Shown: piece after piece, positions 1 to 7,585 of the stretch
How positions within the stretch are numbered: position 1 is the first letter of the stretch
Layout of the letters: the number at the start of each line of letters is the position of its first letter
Origin: Spirogloea muscicola
Lineage: Eukaryota; Streptophyta; Zygnematophyceae; Spirogloeales; Spirogloeaceae
Direction: 5' to 3'
Assembly: GCA_009602725.1 (NCBI GenBank)
Contig: WELB01000060.1
Coordinates: forward strand, 144,475 to 166,396
Length of the DNA: 21,922 nucleotides
The notes under the pieces: model-generated
Databases searched by the model: none
Seen by the model: only the letters and a program-made list of their open reading frames with translations
What the model was told of the DNA's origin: nothing
Program-made: the position numbers and the translations under genes

Positions 1-1
1 C

Positions 2-2234
2 GGCGCCGCCACGTCGCTGCGCGCCGCCGGTGGCGACGGCGGCGGCGGCAGTGACAGCAGCGGCGGCGGCGGCGGCAATGGCGATGGCGACGGCTCGCCG
101 TGTCTTCGCGACAGCTTGGATTGGCAAGCCTGGAGGGGCCCGACGCCCGCGTCACAGCCGCCGCCGCTGGCCGACGGCGCGGACGACGACGTCGTGGGAG
201 GCGCCACAACGGCCGCGGCGGCGGAGGAGCCGGCGTCGGCCACGCCGCCGGGCCCGCAGCTCGTGCGCTGCAGGACGCCGGCGGCGCTGCAGGCTCGCTG
301 CCTGGAGGCCCGCTCCCGCATTGGAGGAGCCACACCGCCGCCGCCGCTATTGCAGGACCGCTGCGGCGGCGGCAGCGACGGCAGCGACGTCGAGGCGTCG
401 GAGTGGGAGACGGCGTCGTGGCCGGAGACGGAGCCGGAGCCGCCGCTGGCCACGGAGTTTGGCTCCGACGAGTTCGAGGCCCTCGCCGCCTGCTTCAGCG
501 CCGGCGCCAAGAGCAACGCCTCAGACGGCGAGGGCCTCGTGGCGGTGCGCCGCCGCATGTCCTTTGGCCAGGCGGCGTCGTCGGCCTCGCCGCCGGCAGC
601 GTCGCCTGGCGAGGCCGCGGCGCAGATGGGCGAGCAAGGCCACCGGGCCAATGCGGAGCTCGGTGGCCGCCTGCGGCAGGCAGTCGAGGCCCTCCTGGTA
701 CGCATCGCAGGCGACGCAGCCCCCGCCATTGCAGCCTGTCATTGTGCACCAAATCATTAATTATTTCTCTATAGGACTGATTTGGTTGTATAGTGTGTTT
801 CAGTATCTCATCTTCAGAGTGACATTGAAGATGATAGCATGAAACCAGATCTTTGTATCATCATTCAGTGGGGAAAACTATACTTTAGCCGCAATGTTGA
901 AATGCAAAGTAGAACAATGGTCTCCAAAACCAAAGATTAAGGGCTCGAACCCCGGTAGTAGCATCGATCTCTTGCCGGCCTCTGAGATGGGGTGGCCACG
1001 GTGACGGCAGGAGAAGCTTGGTGGGGCCGCCGCACCAGGGAGAGGCGATGGCAGCGCCGGTGGCGGCAGCGTCCGGCTCTCGGCCGTGCGGGCAGGCCTG
1101 CAGGGGCTCGTAGCCATGGAAGCTGCCGGTTGCGGCAGCTCTGACGCCTCTGCCAGAGCCACAGCCGCAGACGCTCCCTCGCCGCCGCTGCAGCCGCTGG
1201 CAGGGTCCAGCGGCAGCAGCAACGACGCCATCGCCTGGCAGAGCCCCACATTGTCGCTGTCCTCCGATGCGGAGGTCGATGCCGCGTCGTCGCCCGTGAG
1301 CTCTGGAAGCTCGCAGCTGCTTGCTGCGCTGCAGGGTGCTCCTGGCCGTGAGCGACCACCGCAGAAGGGCCCATCACCGGCGCTGCCGAGACTGCCGTCG
1401 TCCACGGACATCAAGGTGCGCTGTCATGGCCATGCCTTTGGCAACCCAAGGTGCCGGTTCACATGATGCGGAGTGCTGCCTGACTGATGCTGCTCCATGG
1501 CTGCCTCCATTGTGCCGCAGGTCACAGCCGGTGCCCTGCGGGCCCGTGTGCAGGAGCTGGCGGCAGAGCTGGCGCAGCTGCGCGCCGCGGCCGACGGCAT
1601 GGTGGCCACTTCACCTCCGCTGTGGCGCTGCCCGGCAACAAGCGCGCCGGGCTGCAGCTGCCGCGTCTCGGTGGAGCCATCTGGCGAGACAGTGTACTGC
1701 AGCAACAGTGCTGCGGCGCTGCCAGGTGACCGGCTGGTGGTGGCACTGCAACTCGAGAATGCACGGGTGCGGGCAGTGGCAGCGCAGCAACGACGGCGCC
1801 GGCTGGAGACTGCAGCGCGGATCCGGGTGGCGCTGGGCCTGCCGCTGCGGGCACCCACTCCCAGCGTCGAGCACTCGCCAAGGCTGACGACCACGGCCCA
1901 CGCTGCGGCCGAGGGCAGCGGCTCAGGGACTGCCGGCGGCAGTGAAGACGACCATCCAACACCAGCGATGGCACAGCCATCGCTGGTCCGTCAGAAATAT
2001 GGTCTGCCAAGTGTCGTCGCCTATGCCAACGATCACCGGCTGCTGCCATCGGCCTTGGCGATTGATGACGGAGCAGTTACTCATGAACCCAAACCCCTTG
2101 ATACATGTGGCAAGCTTCCAACAAAATTGCCGCATCGGAGTAGCGAGAACATGGCCGCCAAACCAGCCAACCTTGCCCGCAGAGTTGTAGGCCGCAGGTT
2201 GCCTATCTCCGAGCTCTCGCCAAACGTCTTCTGA
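2..2234 (+). CDS. Unknown GC-rich three-exon gene, 5' partial
   Basis: I do not recognise this protein. A model with exons 2-697, 1104-1415 and 1521-2234 keeps one reading frame. Both introns are GT-AG and in phase 0 (698-1103, 406 bp; 1416-1520, 105 bp), and the reading ends in a TGA stop, giving 573 visible residues. The frame is already open at the left edge, so the true start lies outside. Exon 1 (232 aa) is low-complexity, rich in Gly, Ala, Pro and Ser with acidic patches, including MSFGQA near residue 187. Exon 2 is Ser/Ala-rich. Exon 3 opens with a short amphipathic helix of coiled-coil type (RARVQELAAELAQL) and has a second helical, Arg-rich stretch (LENARVRAVAAQQRRRR). Base composition drops from very GC-rich to balanced after about 2050, so the last 60 residues may not belong to the gene. 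A regulatory or cytoskeletal scaffold is possible but unsupported. Confidence 0.45.
698..1103 (+). other. Intron 1 of the unknown gene, with AT-rich core
   Basis: The donor follows CTCCTG and the acceptor is GCCTGCAG. About 740-930 is clearly AT-richer than the flanking exons, which agrees with intronic sequence. A T-arm-like string (GGTTCGAGCC on the minus strand near 940) occurs here but does not fold into a tRNA. The acceptor was chosen among several AG candidates because 1104 is the one that keeps phase 0 with exon 1. Confidence 0.4.
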
Positions 2235-2472
2235 AACAAACAGTGCTGTTGGCAGTACCTTGTCGTGCCACAGGGCGTCGACTGCCATATAACGTCGAGA
2301 AGTCAGATTACGACAGAAGCAGGCAACCAAATCAGTCTCGCGTGGTGGGCACTTAATGAATTGAGGTGAAAGAAGGTCTGCGAGGATTTTAGGAGCTACT
2401 TTGATATCGGATGAAAACAACAGAACAGAAAATAACAGAATAGGAGTAACCAACAGATGACGTGGTTAGTAA

Positions 2473-2790
2473 TTGAGAACTTGGAATGAAATCTGCTACT
2501 ACCGCTTTGTGAAAGTCATTGAGCAGTCGCAAACCTCCATAAGTAAGAAAGAAGAAGAAGATTTAGCCATTCAATTCTTACGCATAATGGCAGGAAAGTC
2601 CTTGGATCAACTTCGGACCCTTCTCATAACGAGGAGGCATCAGTTGCACAAGGACGACTATGACCTTGATGACGTTTTCCACATTTACTTGAGAAAGAGA
2701 ATGATGATTACTCGTTGCAATGTGTCCATGAACAATTTGCAGGCACTGGGAGTCCTATGGGTTCAAGGTGTCCTCGGAAGACGACATTAA
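2473..2790 (+). pseudogene. Gag-like fragment, N-terminal part
   Basis: A 105-codon open stretch with no convincing Met start. It is charged and helical (KKEEEDLAIQFLRIM, then DLDDVFHIYLRKR), resembling the helical part of retrotransposon capsid proteins upstream of the zinc knuckles. It overlaps the knuckle-bearing frame by 23 bases in another register. The upstream limit of that second frame is the stop at 2729-2731, so the two were probably one reading frame joined by an indel at about 2732-2790. A programmed shift is possible, but I see no clear slippery heptamer. The capsid assignment rests on position and general character, not on a diagnostic motif. Confidence 0.5.
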
Positions 2791-3997
2791 ACCAGAAGGT
2801 ATGAAGAGGGTCCATGTGGCAGCTCCCTCCATCATTTCAGTCCGTCCTATCCCAGTGTGCAATGCATGCGGGAAATCTGGCCATGTGAGAAGAGGTTGCA
2901 CTGTCTTGCATCAGACAGTCGGCGCAACTTGTACTCATTGTTCTAGGAAAGGTCACCTAGAACACCAGTGCTGGACGAAATTCCCTGATAAGATGCCCGC
3001 ATCGATAAGAAACAAAATGGCTACAGGAAAAACGCCGTCCCCCATCTATCAGAATGATCAGGTGGAACAGATGCAGAAGCAAATCGCAGAACTCACTAGG
3101 AAACTCGCTCTAGCAAACCAGCACGGCAAGTCTAAGATGGTTTCTGTTGCTATGCACCGTCCAGATGAATTTGAGGAGGATGAGGATTTACCACCGCAGT
3201 CAGCTTATTATGCGGATGAAAATGAGACCGATGACGGGTATCATTCTGACCTTAAACACTATCCAGCTGCAGTAGTGATGTCAGACCCCGGAGTTGCTCG
3301 TCATCCCCTCAAGCAAGGGTTGAGCGAGTTGCGTCATAACGCTAGGACGGGCAATGCAAGATACCCTGCTAGTTTTAAAGTTATTGATGCTCCAGGCAAT
3401 GAAGTCCCTCTACGTGAGGTGTCAAAGCCTAGCCTTCCCACCCATGCACTTCCTACTTTGGCAGTATCTGATAAGTTACTTCTGAAGAGGATGCATACAG
3501 TTTCAGTCCTTAATTTGAAGGATCTTGGTTATTCTGAGGAACATATGATTCAGTTGATAACGAAACGCAGTATAACTGATATCAGTGGTTCGCATGAGGA
3601 CATGGCAGTAAACTCTGTGACAGCTAAGAAAGCATTCACCATGTCGGAAAACTGTATCGTCCCATGCAGACCTCCGAAGGAAAGAAGCGCGGAATTGGCA
3701 GCCGTCGCTATGCTGGATAACACGGATGAGGTGCTGACTGTTGCCACCAACAGACATTCTGCAACACCGTCTGCAGTCCTGTTGGACACAGGTGCTGAAC
3801 CAGTTCTTATCAGTGACCGGTTTGCAAAGCAACTGCAATTGGGCACAGATGATATTGCTGGCAGCACCATAAAAATCAAAACTGCCACGAGTGGACTAGA
3901 CAGTGTTGTTGGTGTCACCCAAAAACCCCTTCGCATTACCCTGCACGCTACAGACTCCAGTCGACGCACCTACTTTTCGACTGTGTCTGATCACTAG
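2768..3997 (+). CDS. Gag zinc-knuckle and aspartic-protease polyprotein segment
   Basis: The 409-codon frame contains two CX2CX4HX4C zinc knuckles at residues 31-44 and 55-68, the nucleic-acid-binding signature of retrotransposon nucleocapsids. A coiled coil follows around residues 97-119 (EQMQKQIAELTRKLALA), then an acidic stretch (EFEEDEDLPP). The retropepsin active-site triad DTG is at 340-342 within LLDTGAEPVLIS. The frame stops at 3995-3997, just before the C-terminal half of the protease domain, which continues in another frame (YDVLLRTEFL). The usual small residue after the hydrophobic pair in the second protease motif is Arg here. The first codon given is GTG in an open frame, not a real initiator. 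Almost certainly an inactive retrotransposon remnant. Confidence 0.85.
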   Translation: MSSEDDIKPEGMKRVHVAAPSIISVRPIPVCNACGKSGHVRRGCTVLHQTVGATCTHCSRKGHLEHQCWTKFPDKMPASIRNKMATGKTPSPIYQNDQVEQMQKQIAELTRKLALANQHGKSKMVSVAMHRPDEFEEDEDLPPQSAYYADENETDDGYHSDLKHYPAAVVMSDPGVARHPLKQGLSELRHNARTGNARYPASFKVIDAPGNEVPLREVSKPSLPTHALPTLAVSDKLLLKRMHTVSVLNLKDLGYSEEHMIQLITKRSITDISGSHEDMAVNSVTAKKAFTMSENCIVPCRPPKERSAELAAVAMLDNTDEVLTVATNRHSATPSAVLLDTGAEPVLISDRFAKQLQLGTDDIAGSTIKIKTATSGLDSVVGVTQKPLRITLHATDSSRRTYFSTVSDH

Positions 3998-4836
3998 GGC
4001 AACTACATATGATGTATTGCTTAGGACAGAATTCTTGATTCCATTGGGCTTTGGCATAGATTACTATGCAGAGGTTGCTTGGTATCGACCAGAATGGCGG
4101 TCGTCTGGCACGCATAGGGTCATATTGCCATTACTTAAGAATTGGACGTGTACTGACATACCGGTGCATACCGGTGCTATTGACAGAAGTTCATCTTCAG
4201 AAGACGATGACACTGTTACTGATGACGTTCATTTGCCCAATGCAGACAAGGGCAAATCAGAAATGCAGGACGACGGTGCAGATCTCCCTGTACTGCCACC
4301 GATTGTACCTCCAGCGCGGGTGCTGAGCTTGACAACCAAGCGGGGTTTGGCATCAACCTCCGCAGATCAGCCACCACCTCAACAGCCGCTGCGGATTTAC
4401 GTCCCGAATCCTCATGTTCCAATGCCCAATTTGGGCATGCCCATGCCACGCTTGCATGGCTTGGAGGTGGAGAAGCACTTTGAGCGAATTAGGGCCGCTC
4501 GCATGTGCTTCCCCGTGGTGGCGCATTATCATGCCGCAGCAGCTTGGGCGGCAGACACACTGACCACTCACATTCCACCGCTCGTCTCCAATGCGGTTTC
4601 GGAGGCGGTTGAGGACATGGGGGTCTTCTACGAAGGAATCATTAACTGGACTTTACCTCCTAACGGCATTGTATTAGTGGAAATCTTTGGTGGCACAGCG
4701 AACGGCCTGCGAGCGGCGTTACAGAGTCACATTCGTGTGGCTCGATAGATCTACGTGGATATTGATTCCCAGGCACGGGAGGCGGCCGCCCACCACATCG
4801 AACTCCTGCGCAACCTGTACCCAATACTCCAGGTAA
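3984..4836 (+). pseudogene. Protease C-terminus, linker and truncated cytosine methyltransferase-like domain
   Basis: This stretch continues the retroelement polyprotein in a new frame. YDVLLRTEFLIPLGFGIDY is the distal protease segment. A 150-residue acidic and Pro-rich linker follows. After the inverted-repeat boundary at 4658 comes GIVLVEIFGGTANGLRAAL, which matches the pattern of C5-cytosine methyltransferase motif I (hydrophobic, F-x-G-x-x-x-G-L, the AdoMet-binding loop). After a TAG at 4746-4748 the frame resumes with IYVDIDSQAREAA, matching motif II, where an acidic residue contacts the AdoMet ribose. The sequence then runs into the inverted copy at 4831, so motif IV (catalytic Pro-Cys) and all later motifs are absent. 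Other class I methyltransferases share motif I, so the C5 assignment is likely, not certain. Confidence 0.6.
4113..4658 (+). repeat. Left arm of 546-bp inverted repeat
   Basis: This segment of the retroelement linker is repeated in reverse complement at 4831-5376. The arms are equal in length. I count four mismatches (left-arm positions 4130, 4276, 4597 and 4643), about 99.3% identity. Outside the outer ends the similarity stops abruptly (GCATAGGG here, against a different base after the right arm). The left arm is continuous with the element's reading frame on both sides, so it is the original copy. Confidence 0.95.
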
Positions 4837-5376
4837 AGTCCAGTTGATGATTCCTTCGTAGAAGACCCCCATGTCCTCAACCGCCTCCGAACCCGCATTG
4901 GAGACGAGCGGTGGAATGTGAGTGGTCAGTGTGTCTGCCGCCCAAGCTGCTGCGGCATGATAATGCGCCACCACGGGGAAGCACATGCGAGCGGCCCTAA
5001 TTCGCTCAAAGTGCTTCTCCACCTCCAAGCCATGCAAGCGTGGCATGGGCATGCCCAAATTGGGCATTGGAACATGAGGATTCGGGACGTAAATCCGCAG
5101 CGGCTGTTGAGGTGGTGGCTGATCTGCGGAGGTTGATGCCAAACCCCGCTTGGTTGTCAAGCTCAGCACCCGCGCTGGAGGTACAATCGGTGGCAGTACA
5201 GGGAGATCTGCAACGTCGTCCTGCATTTCTGATTTGCCCTTGTCTGCATTGGGCAAATGAACGTCATCAGTAACAGTGTCATCGTCTTCTGAAGATGAAC
5301 TTCTGTCAATAGCACCGGTATGCACCGGTATGTCAGTACACGTCCAATTCTTAAGTAACGGCAATATGACCCTATG
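4831..5376 (-). repeat. Right arm of inverted repeat: reversed copy of the retroelement linker
   Basis: The minus strand here encodes the same linker polypeptide as 4113-4658 (acidic and Pro-rich, with PMPNLGMPMPRL), apart from a Gly-to-Val and a Val-to-Gly change. Its reading frame stays open on the minus strand from 5364 through the arm and into the spacer, where it becomes meaningless. The 172-bp spacer (4659-4830) holds the only copy of the methyltransferase-like motifs. Likely origins are inverted self-insertion during reverse transcription, fold-back repair, or an assembly artefact. Confidence 0.95.
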
Positions 5377-5382
5377 GTAGAA

Positions 5383-5996
5383 GTGGTAGAAGTGAGTCTC
5401 GGGCTATACTAGCCTTGAGGCTGGGGAACCCAAATGGGCCAAATGGCCCACCCCAACAAACAATGTCATTCTTTATCTGACCAAGCATAAAGGGTGTGGA
5501 GGGCCGGGGCCGAGCAACTCGCTCGGCCTGCCTAGTCTCTCCCTTTGGCTGCTGCCAACCTTGGCCGCCACCGCTGCCGCCGCTGCCGCCGCCGCCCGGT
5601 GAGCGTACCACACGCGTCCAGGGCCACGCCAAAGAAGGCGTGGACCCATCGCTGTCGCCGCCGCCGCTGCTTTGTTGGCGTGGCCCTGGACGCGTGTGGT
5701 ACGCTCCCCGGGCAGCAACAGCAGCAGCGGCGGCGGCGACAGCGATGGGTCTGGCGTGGCCCTGGACGCGTGTGGTACGCTCACCGGGCGGCGGCGGCAG
5801 CGGCGGCAGCGGTGGCGGCCAAGGTTGGCAGCAGCCAAAGGGAGAGACTAGGCCGAGCGAGTTGCTCGGCCCCGGCCCTCCACACCCTTTATGCTTGGTC
5901 AGATAAAGAATGACATTGTTTGTTGGGGTGGGCCATTTGGCCCATTTGGGTTCCCCAGCCTCAAGGCTAGTATAGCCCGAGACTCACTTCTACCAC
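5383..5996. mobile_element. Fold-back element with near-perfect 244-248-bp arms
   Basis: Left arm 5383-5630 and right arm 5753-5996 are reverse complements with no mismatch that I can see, except a 4-base TGCC insertion in the left arm (GGCCTGCCTAG against GGCCTAG). The ends read GTGGTAGAAGTGAGTCTCGGG inward from both sides. The 122-bp loop carries a further palindrome. No transposase is encoded: the ORFs through it are low-complexity products of GCC/CGG runs. I found no target-site duplication; flanks share only an imperfect GGTAG extension. The best description is a fold-back or MITE-like non-autonomous element, or a hairpin RNA locus. It begins 6 bp after the retroelement inverted repeat ends. 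Confidence 0.85.
5601..5782. repeat. Three copies of a 30-bp unit plus nested 29-bp palindrome
   Basis: A 30-bp unit starting GGCGTGGCCCTGGACGCG occurs directly at 5677-5706 and 5753-5782 and inverted at 5601-5630, at the inner ends of the fold-back arms and once within the loop. Between them, 5643-5671 and 5723-5751 are perfect 29-bp reverse complements flanking the middle copy. The loop can therefore pair in two mutually exclusive ways. Confidence 0.9.
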
Positions 5997-6052
5997 TACC
6001 TACCATTTCTCCATTTCTCCATTTGCGCCTCTCTGTATCCCTGCAGCGGTCC

Positions 6053-6175
6053 ATGGCCCATGCTCTGCATCTGCGAGCTGGCCGTGCTCTCGCTGCGGGC
6101 TCTGGCTTTCGTCAGGGTGATAGCTTCCCGGCAGCTAGTCTGTCGGATCTGAGGCTCCTCACTCGTACTTATTGA
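6053..6175 (+). repeat. Repeat-family ORF 3' end, copy A
   Basis: An open stretch ending in TGA at 6173-6175 encodes a C-terminus of the pattern LHLRAGRALAA...SDLRLLTRTY. The same C-terminus recurs at 6378-6488 and, on the minus strand, at 9756-9870, so it belongs to a dispersed family. About 100 bp after the stop is a small GGGCTG...CAGCCC hairpin. I cannot assign a protein family; a retroelement ORF end is the most likely source. Confidence 0.55.
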
Positions 6176-6272
6176 GTGATACATCCTCCCCCTGTTTTAC
6201 CATTGCATCCTCAGGCCCCTTTGTAGCTGCTCACCGCTCTTAGGCCCCTCTGAACCTTTGTGAATTCTTTTT

Positions 6273-6292
6273 GGGCTGGCTTTTCGCAGCCC
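6273..6292 (+). repeat. GGGCTG hairpin, copy 1
   Basis: A 6-bp perfect stem GGGCTG/CAGCCC encloses an 8-nt loop and is followed by TTGCCCCCATTGGGAG. This module recurs at 6557, 10065, 10126 and, inverted, at 10226. Confidence 0.7.
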
Positions 6293-6377
6293 TTGCCCCC
6301 ATTGGGAGTGCCACTTCTTCTTCTACCATTTCTGCACCACTGCCCTGTTGGTTCCTCACGGCTCATCGAGGTTTGCC

Positions 6378-6488
6378 GTACACCTGCGTGCCGGCCGCGC
6401 CCTGGCGGCTGCCTCCGGGTTTCGTCAGGGCGACGGCTTCCCGCCCTCTAGCTATTCGGACCTGCACTTGCTGACTAGAGGTTACTGA
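6378..6488 (+). repeat. Repeat-family ORF 3' end, copy B
   Basis: The same C-terminal pattern as copy A (VHLRAGRALAAASGFRQGD, then SDLHLLTRGY and TGA at 6486-6488), about 320 bp downstream in direct orientation. Shared residues with differing codons suggest the reading frame was once under selection. Its hairpin partner is at 6557-6574. Confidence 0.55.
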
Positions 6489-6556
6489 GAGCCTCCTTGT
6501 CGTCTTCGCACTTAGTCCCCTGCTTTCTGCGCCATTCGGCTCCTCGTGACCTTGTG

Positions 6557-6574
6557 GGCTGGCTTCTCCCAGCC
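6557..6574 (+). repeat. GGCTGG hairpin, copy 2
   Basis: A 6-bp stem GGCTGG/CCAGCC with a 6-nt loop, preceded by GACCTTGTG as at other copies. It lies about 70 bp after the stop of ORF repeat copy B. Confidence 0.65.
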
Positions 6575-6611
6575 ACCAGTCAGTTTCGGCCGCGCTTATC
6601 TTCTTATCACA

Positions 6612-6644
6612 TATAGCATTGTTATAGCATTCTTATAGCATTGT
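6612..6644. repeat. 11-bp tandem repeat, three units
   Basis: Three consecutive units of TATAGCATTGT (6612-6622, 6623-6633 with one change, 6634-6644). A simple short tandem array. Confidence 0.85.
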
Positions 6645-6788
6645 TTAGTCTGCACTCGACTCTGCCTGAACAATGTATTGGCTTGAATTGGCCTCCCTTT
6701 CAATTCATGCGCCCCGCGCGCCTTCCCCCCTTATCACACCTTCGACGTGCTTTCGTGAGTTTTCGTGGCCTAATAAATCAGGGGCTTT

Positions 6789-6995
6789 GTGTGGCGAAGG
6801 TGGCAAGAGGGCAATGCGCTGCACGCCGAGGCACTGATTGACCATGGCGGCAAAGGAGCCTACACACCGTTGATGGAGAGGCGCTGGCGCCGGATCCGGA
6901 TGATGCTCGGACGCCGACCGGATCAAAACGTTTTTTTTCTGACCGAAGCGGGTTGGAGATGCCGCGCTCGCGACCCCATGTTCACACCAAATTAG
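6789..6995 (+). CDS. Possible terminal exon or small ORF, function unknown
   Basis: A frame ending in TAG at 6993-6995 encodes a mixed-composition, Arg-rich stretch (GAYTPLMERRWRRIRMMLGRR, then FFLTEAGWRC) that looks more protein-like than the neighbouring ORFs. Three TGTAA motifs lie 180-220 bp downstream on the same strand, where a 3' end would be expected. No splice acceptor or family match is convincing, and it may equally be the end of a transposon ORF. Confidence 0.25.
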   Translation: MWRRWQEGNALHAEALIDHGGKGAYTPLMERRWRRIRMMLGRRPDQNVFFLTEAGWRCRARDPMFTPN

Positions 6996-7178
6996 AAAGT
7001 GACGCACCCTCGAATGTCCACGTGAGAAGCCACCTCTGCATCCTTGTCAGCACCGACACCAATGAGCCACCGACGGGACATAGCACGACAACCTTGCAGT
7101 AAGAGGCCCACCACCAAACCAAAGGTGCGTGCCTGCTACACAGTTAAGCTTTACGCGGCATTGTCGTGTTCGGTGTAG

Positions 7179-7213
7179 TGTAAAGATTGTAAATCCAAAT
7201 TGAGATGATGTAA
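7179..7213 (+). promoter_or_regulatory. Cluster of three TGTAA polyadenylation-like motifs
   Basis: TGTAA occurs at 7179-7183, 7188-7192 and 7209-7213. TGTAA is the usual poly(A) signal in chlorophyte algae. I did not see it downstream of the other gene ends in this window, so this may be chance in an AT-rich stretch or the 3' end of a plus-strand transcript. Confidence 0.3.
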
Positions 7214-7585
7214 ATTGTGCAAGTCATACGACTGCAGGCTTGCTGTGATTGCCCTCGCCTAACGGCACCATGAATAAGTGCCCTGAATGTGCCGTCACAG
7301 CAGCAGCTGCAGTGGTGCTGCTCCAGCGAAATACGAGATGTTCACAAAAAGCAGCACTCGTTGCCCACTCTGACCACTGTATTTGGCTTGACAAAGCGGA
7401 GCCTGCATTCCTCGAGGCTCGACAATCGGTGCCAACAAATGGCAACCGTAAATGAAAGAATGGAATCAATGTGCACGCCGAGGTGAGCAGTCAAGAAGCT
7501 GACTTCTAGGACCTGAAAGTGGCGCCACTTTACTAGCAAGCATGTCCAGCTGGATAGGTACCGCCTCAGCGGAATTTGTAACCAC
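7214..7585. other. Intergenic stretch downstream of the aldo-keto reductase
   Basis: I see no gene here. The longest ORFs are 65-97 codons in several frames without family features. A duplicated CAGCGGAA(T/G)TTGT sits at 7567-7599, across the stop codon of the aldo-keto reductase. The region should contain the 3' UTR of that gene. Confidence 0.5.

Larger units (their letters stand above)
2473..4838 (+). mobile_element. Decayed LTR-type retroelement with methyltransferase-like module
   Basis: A gag-like region, two CCHC knuckles, a coiled coil, a DTG aspartic-protease motif and a C5-methyltransferase-like start follow each other on one strand, in the order expected of a Ty3/Gypsy-like gag-pol whose protease is followed by an acquired module. 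The reading is broken by a frame change between about 2732 and 2790, another near 3980, and an in-frame TAG at 4746-4748. No reverse transcriptase, RNase H, integrase, long terminal repeat or primer-binding site is visible, so this is a truncated copy. Its 3' part is duplicated in inverted orientation immediately downstream. Composition (about 45% GC) differs from the GC-rich gene to its left. The left boundary is only where protein-like sequence begins. Confidence 0.75.

Noticed and set aside
925-1000. tRNA-like T-arm (GGGGTTCGAGCCC on the minus strand)
   Set aside because: The T stem pairs poorly outside the core and no acceptor stem, anticodon arm or box A is present. It lies in a predicted intron and is most likely chance or an old SINE scrap.
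1923-2453. Minus-strand ORF of 176 codons overlapping the end of the first gene
   Set aside because: The frame looks partly protein-like (LSPQFIKCPPRETDLVACFC), but it runs antisense through GC-rich exon sequence, shows no family motif and has no splice or start support. It could be a transposon fragment, but I cannot defend it.
5372-5913. Several overlapping ORFs of 86-136 codons inside the fold-back element
   Set aside because: Both strands give similar GC-rich ORFs because the sequence is a palindrome with CCG/CGG runs. They are low-complexity, lack motifs and mirror each other.
6053-6175. Tyrosine-recombinase C-terminus (DIRS/Crypton type) in the LHLRAGRALAA repeat
   Set aside because: The H-L-R-A-G string recalls the H-x-L-R motif, but the His-to-Arg spacing is wrong and no catalytic Tyr context can be identified in four copies.
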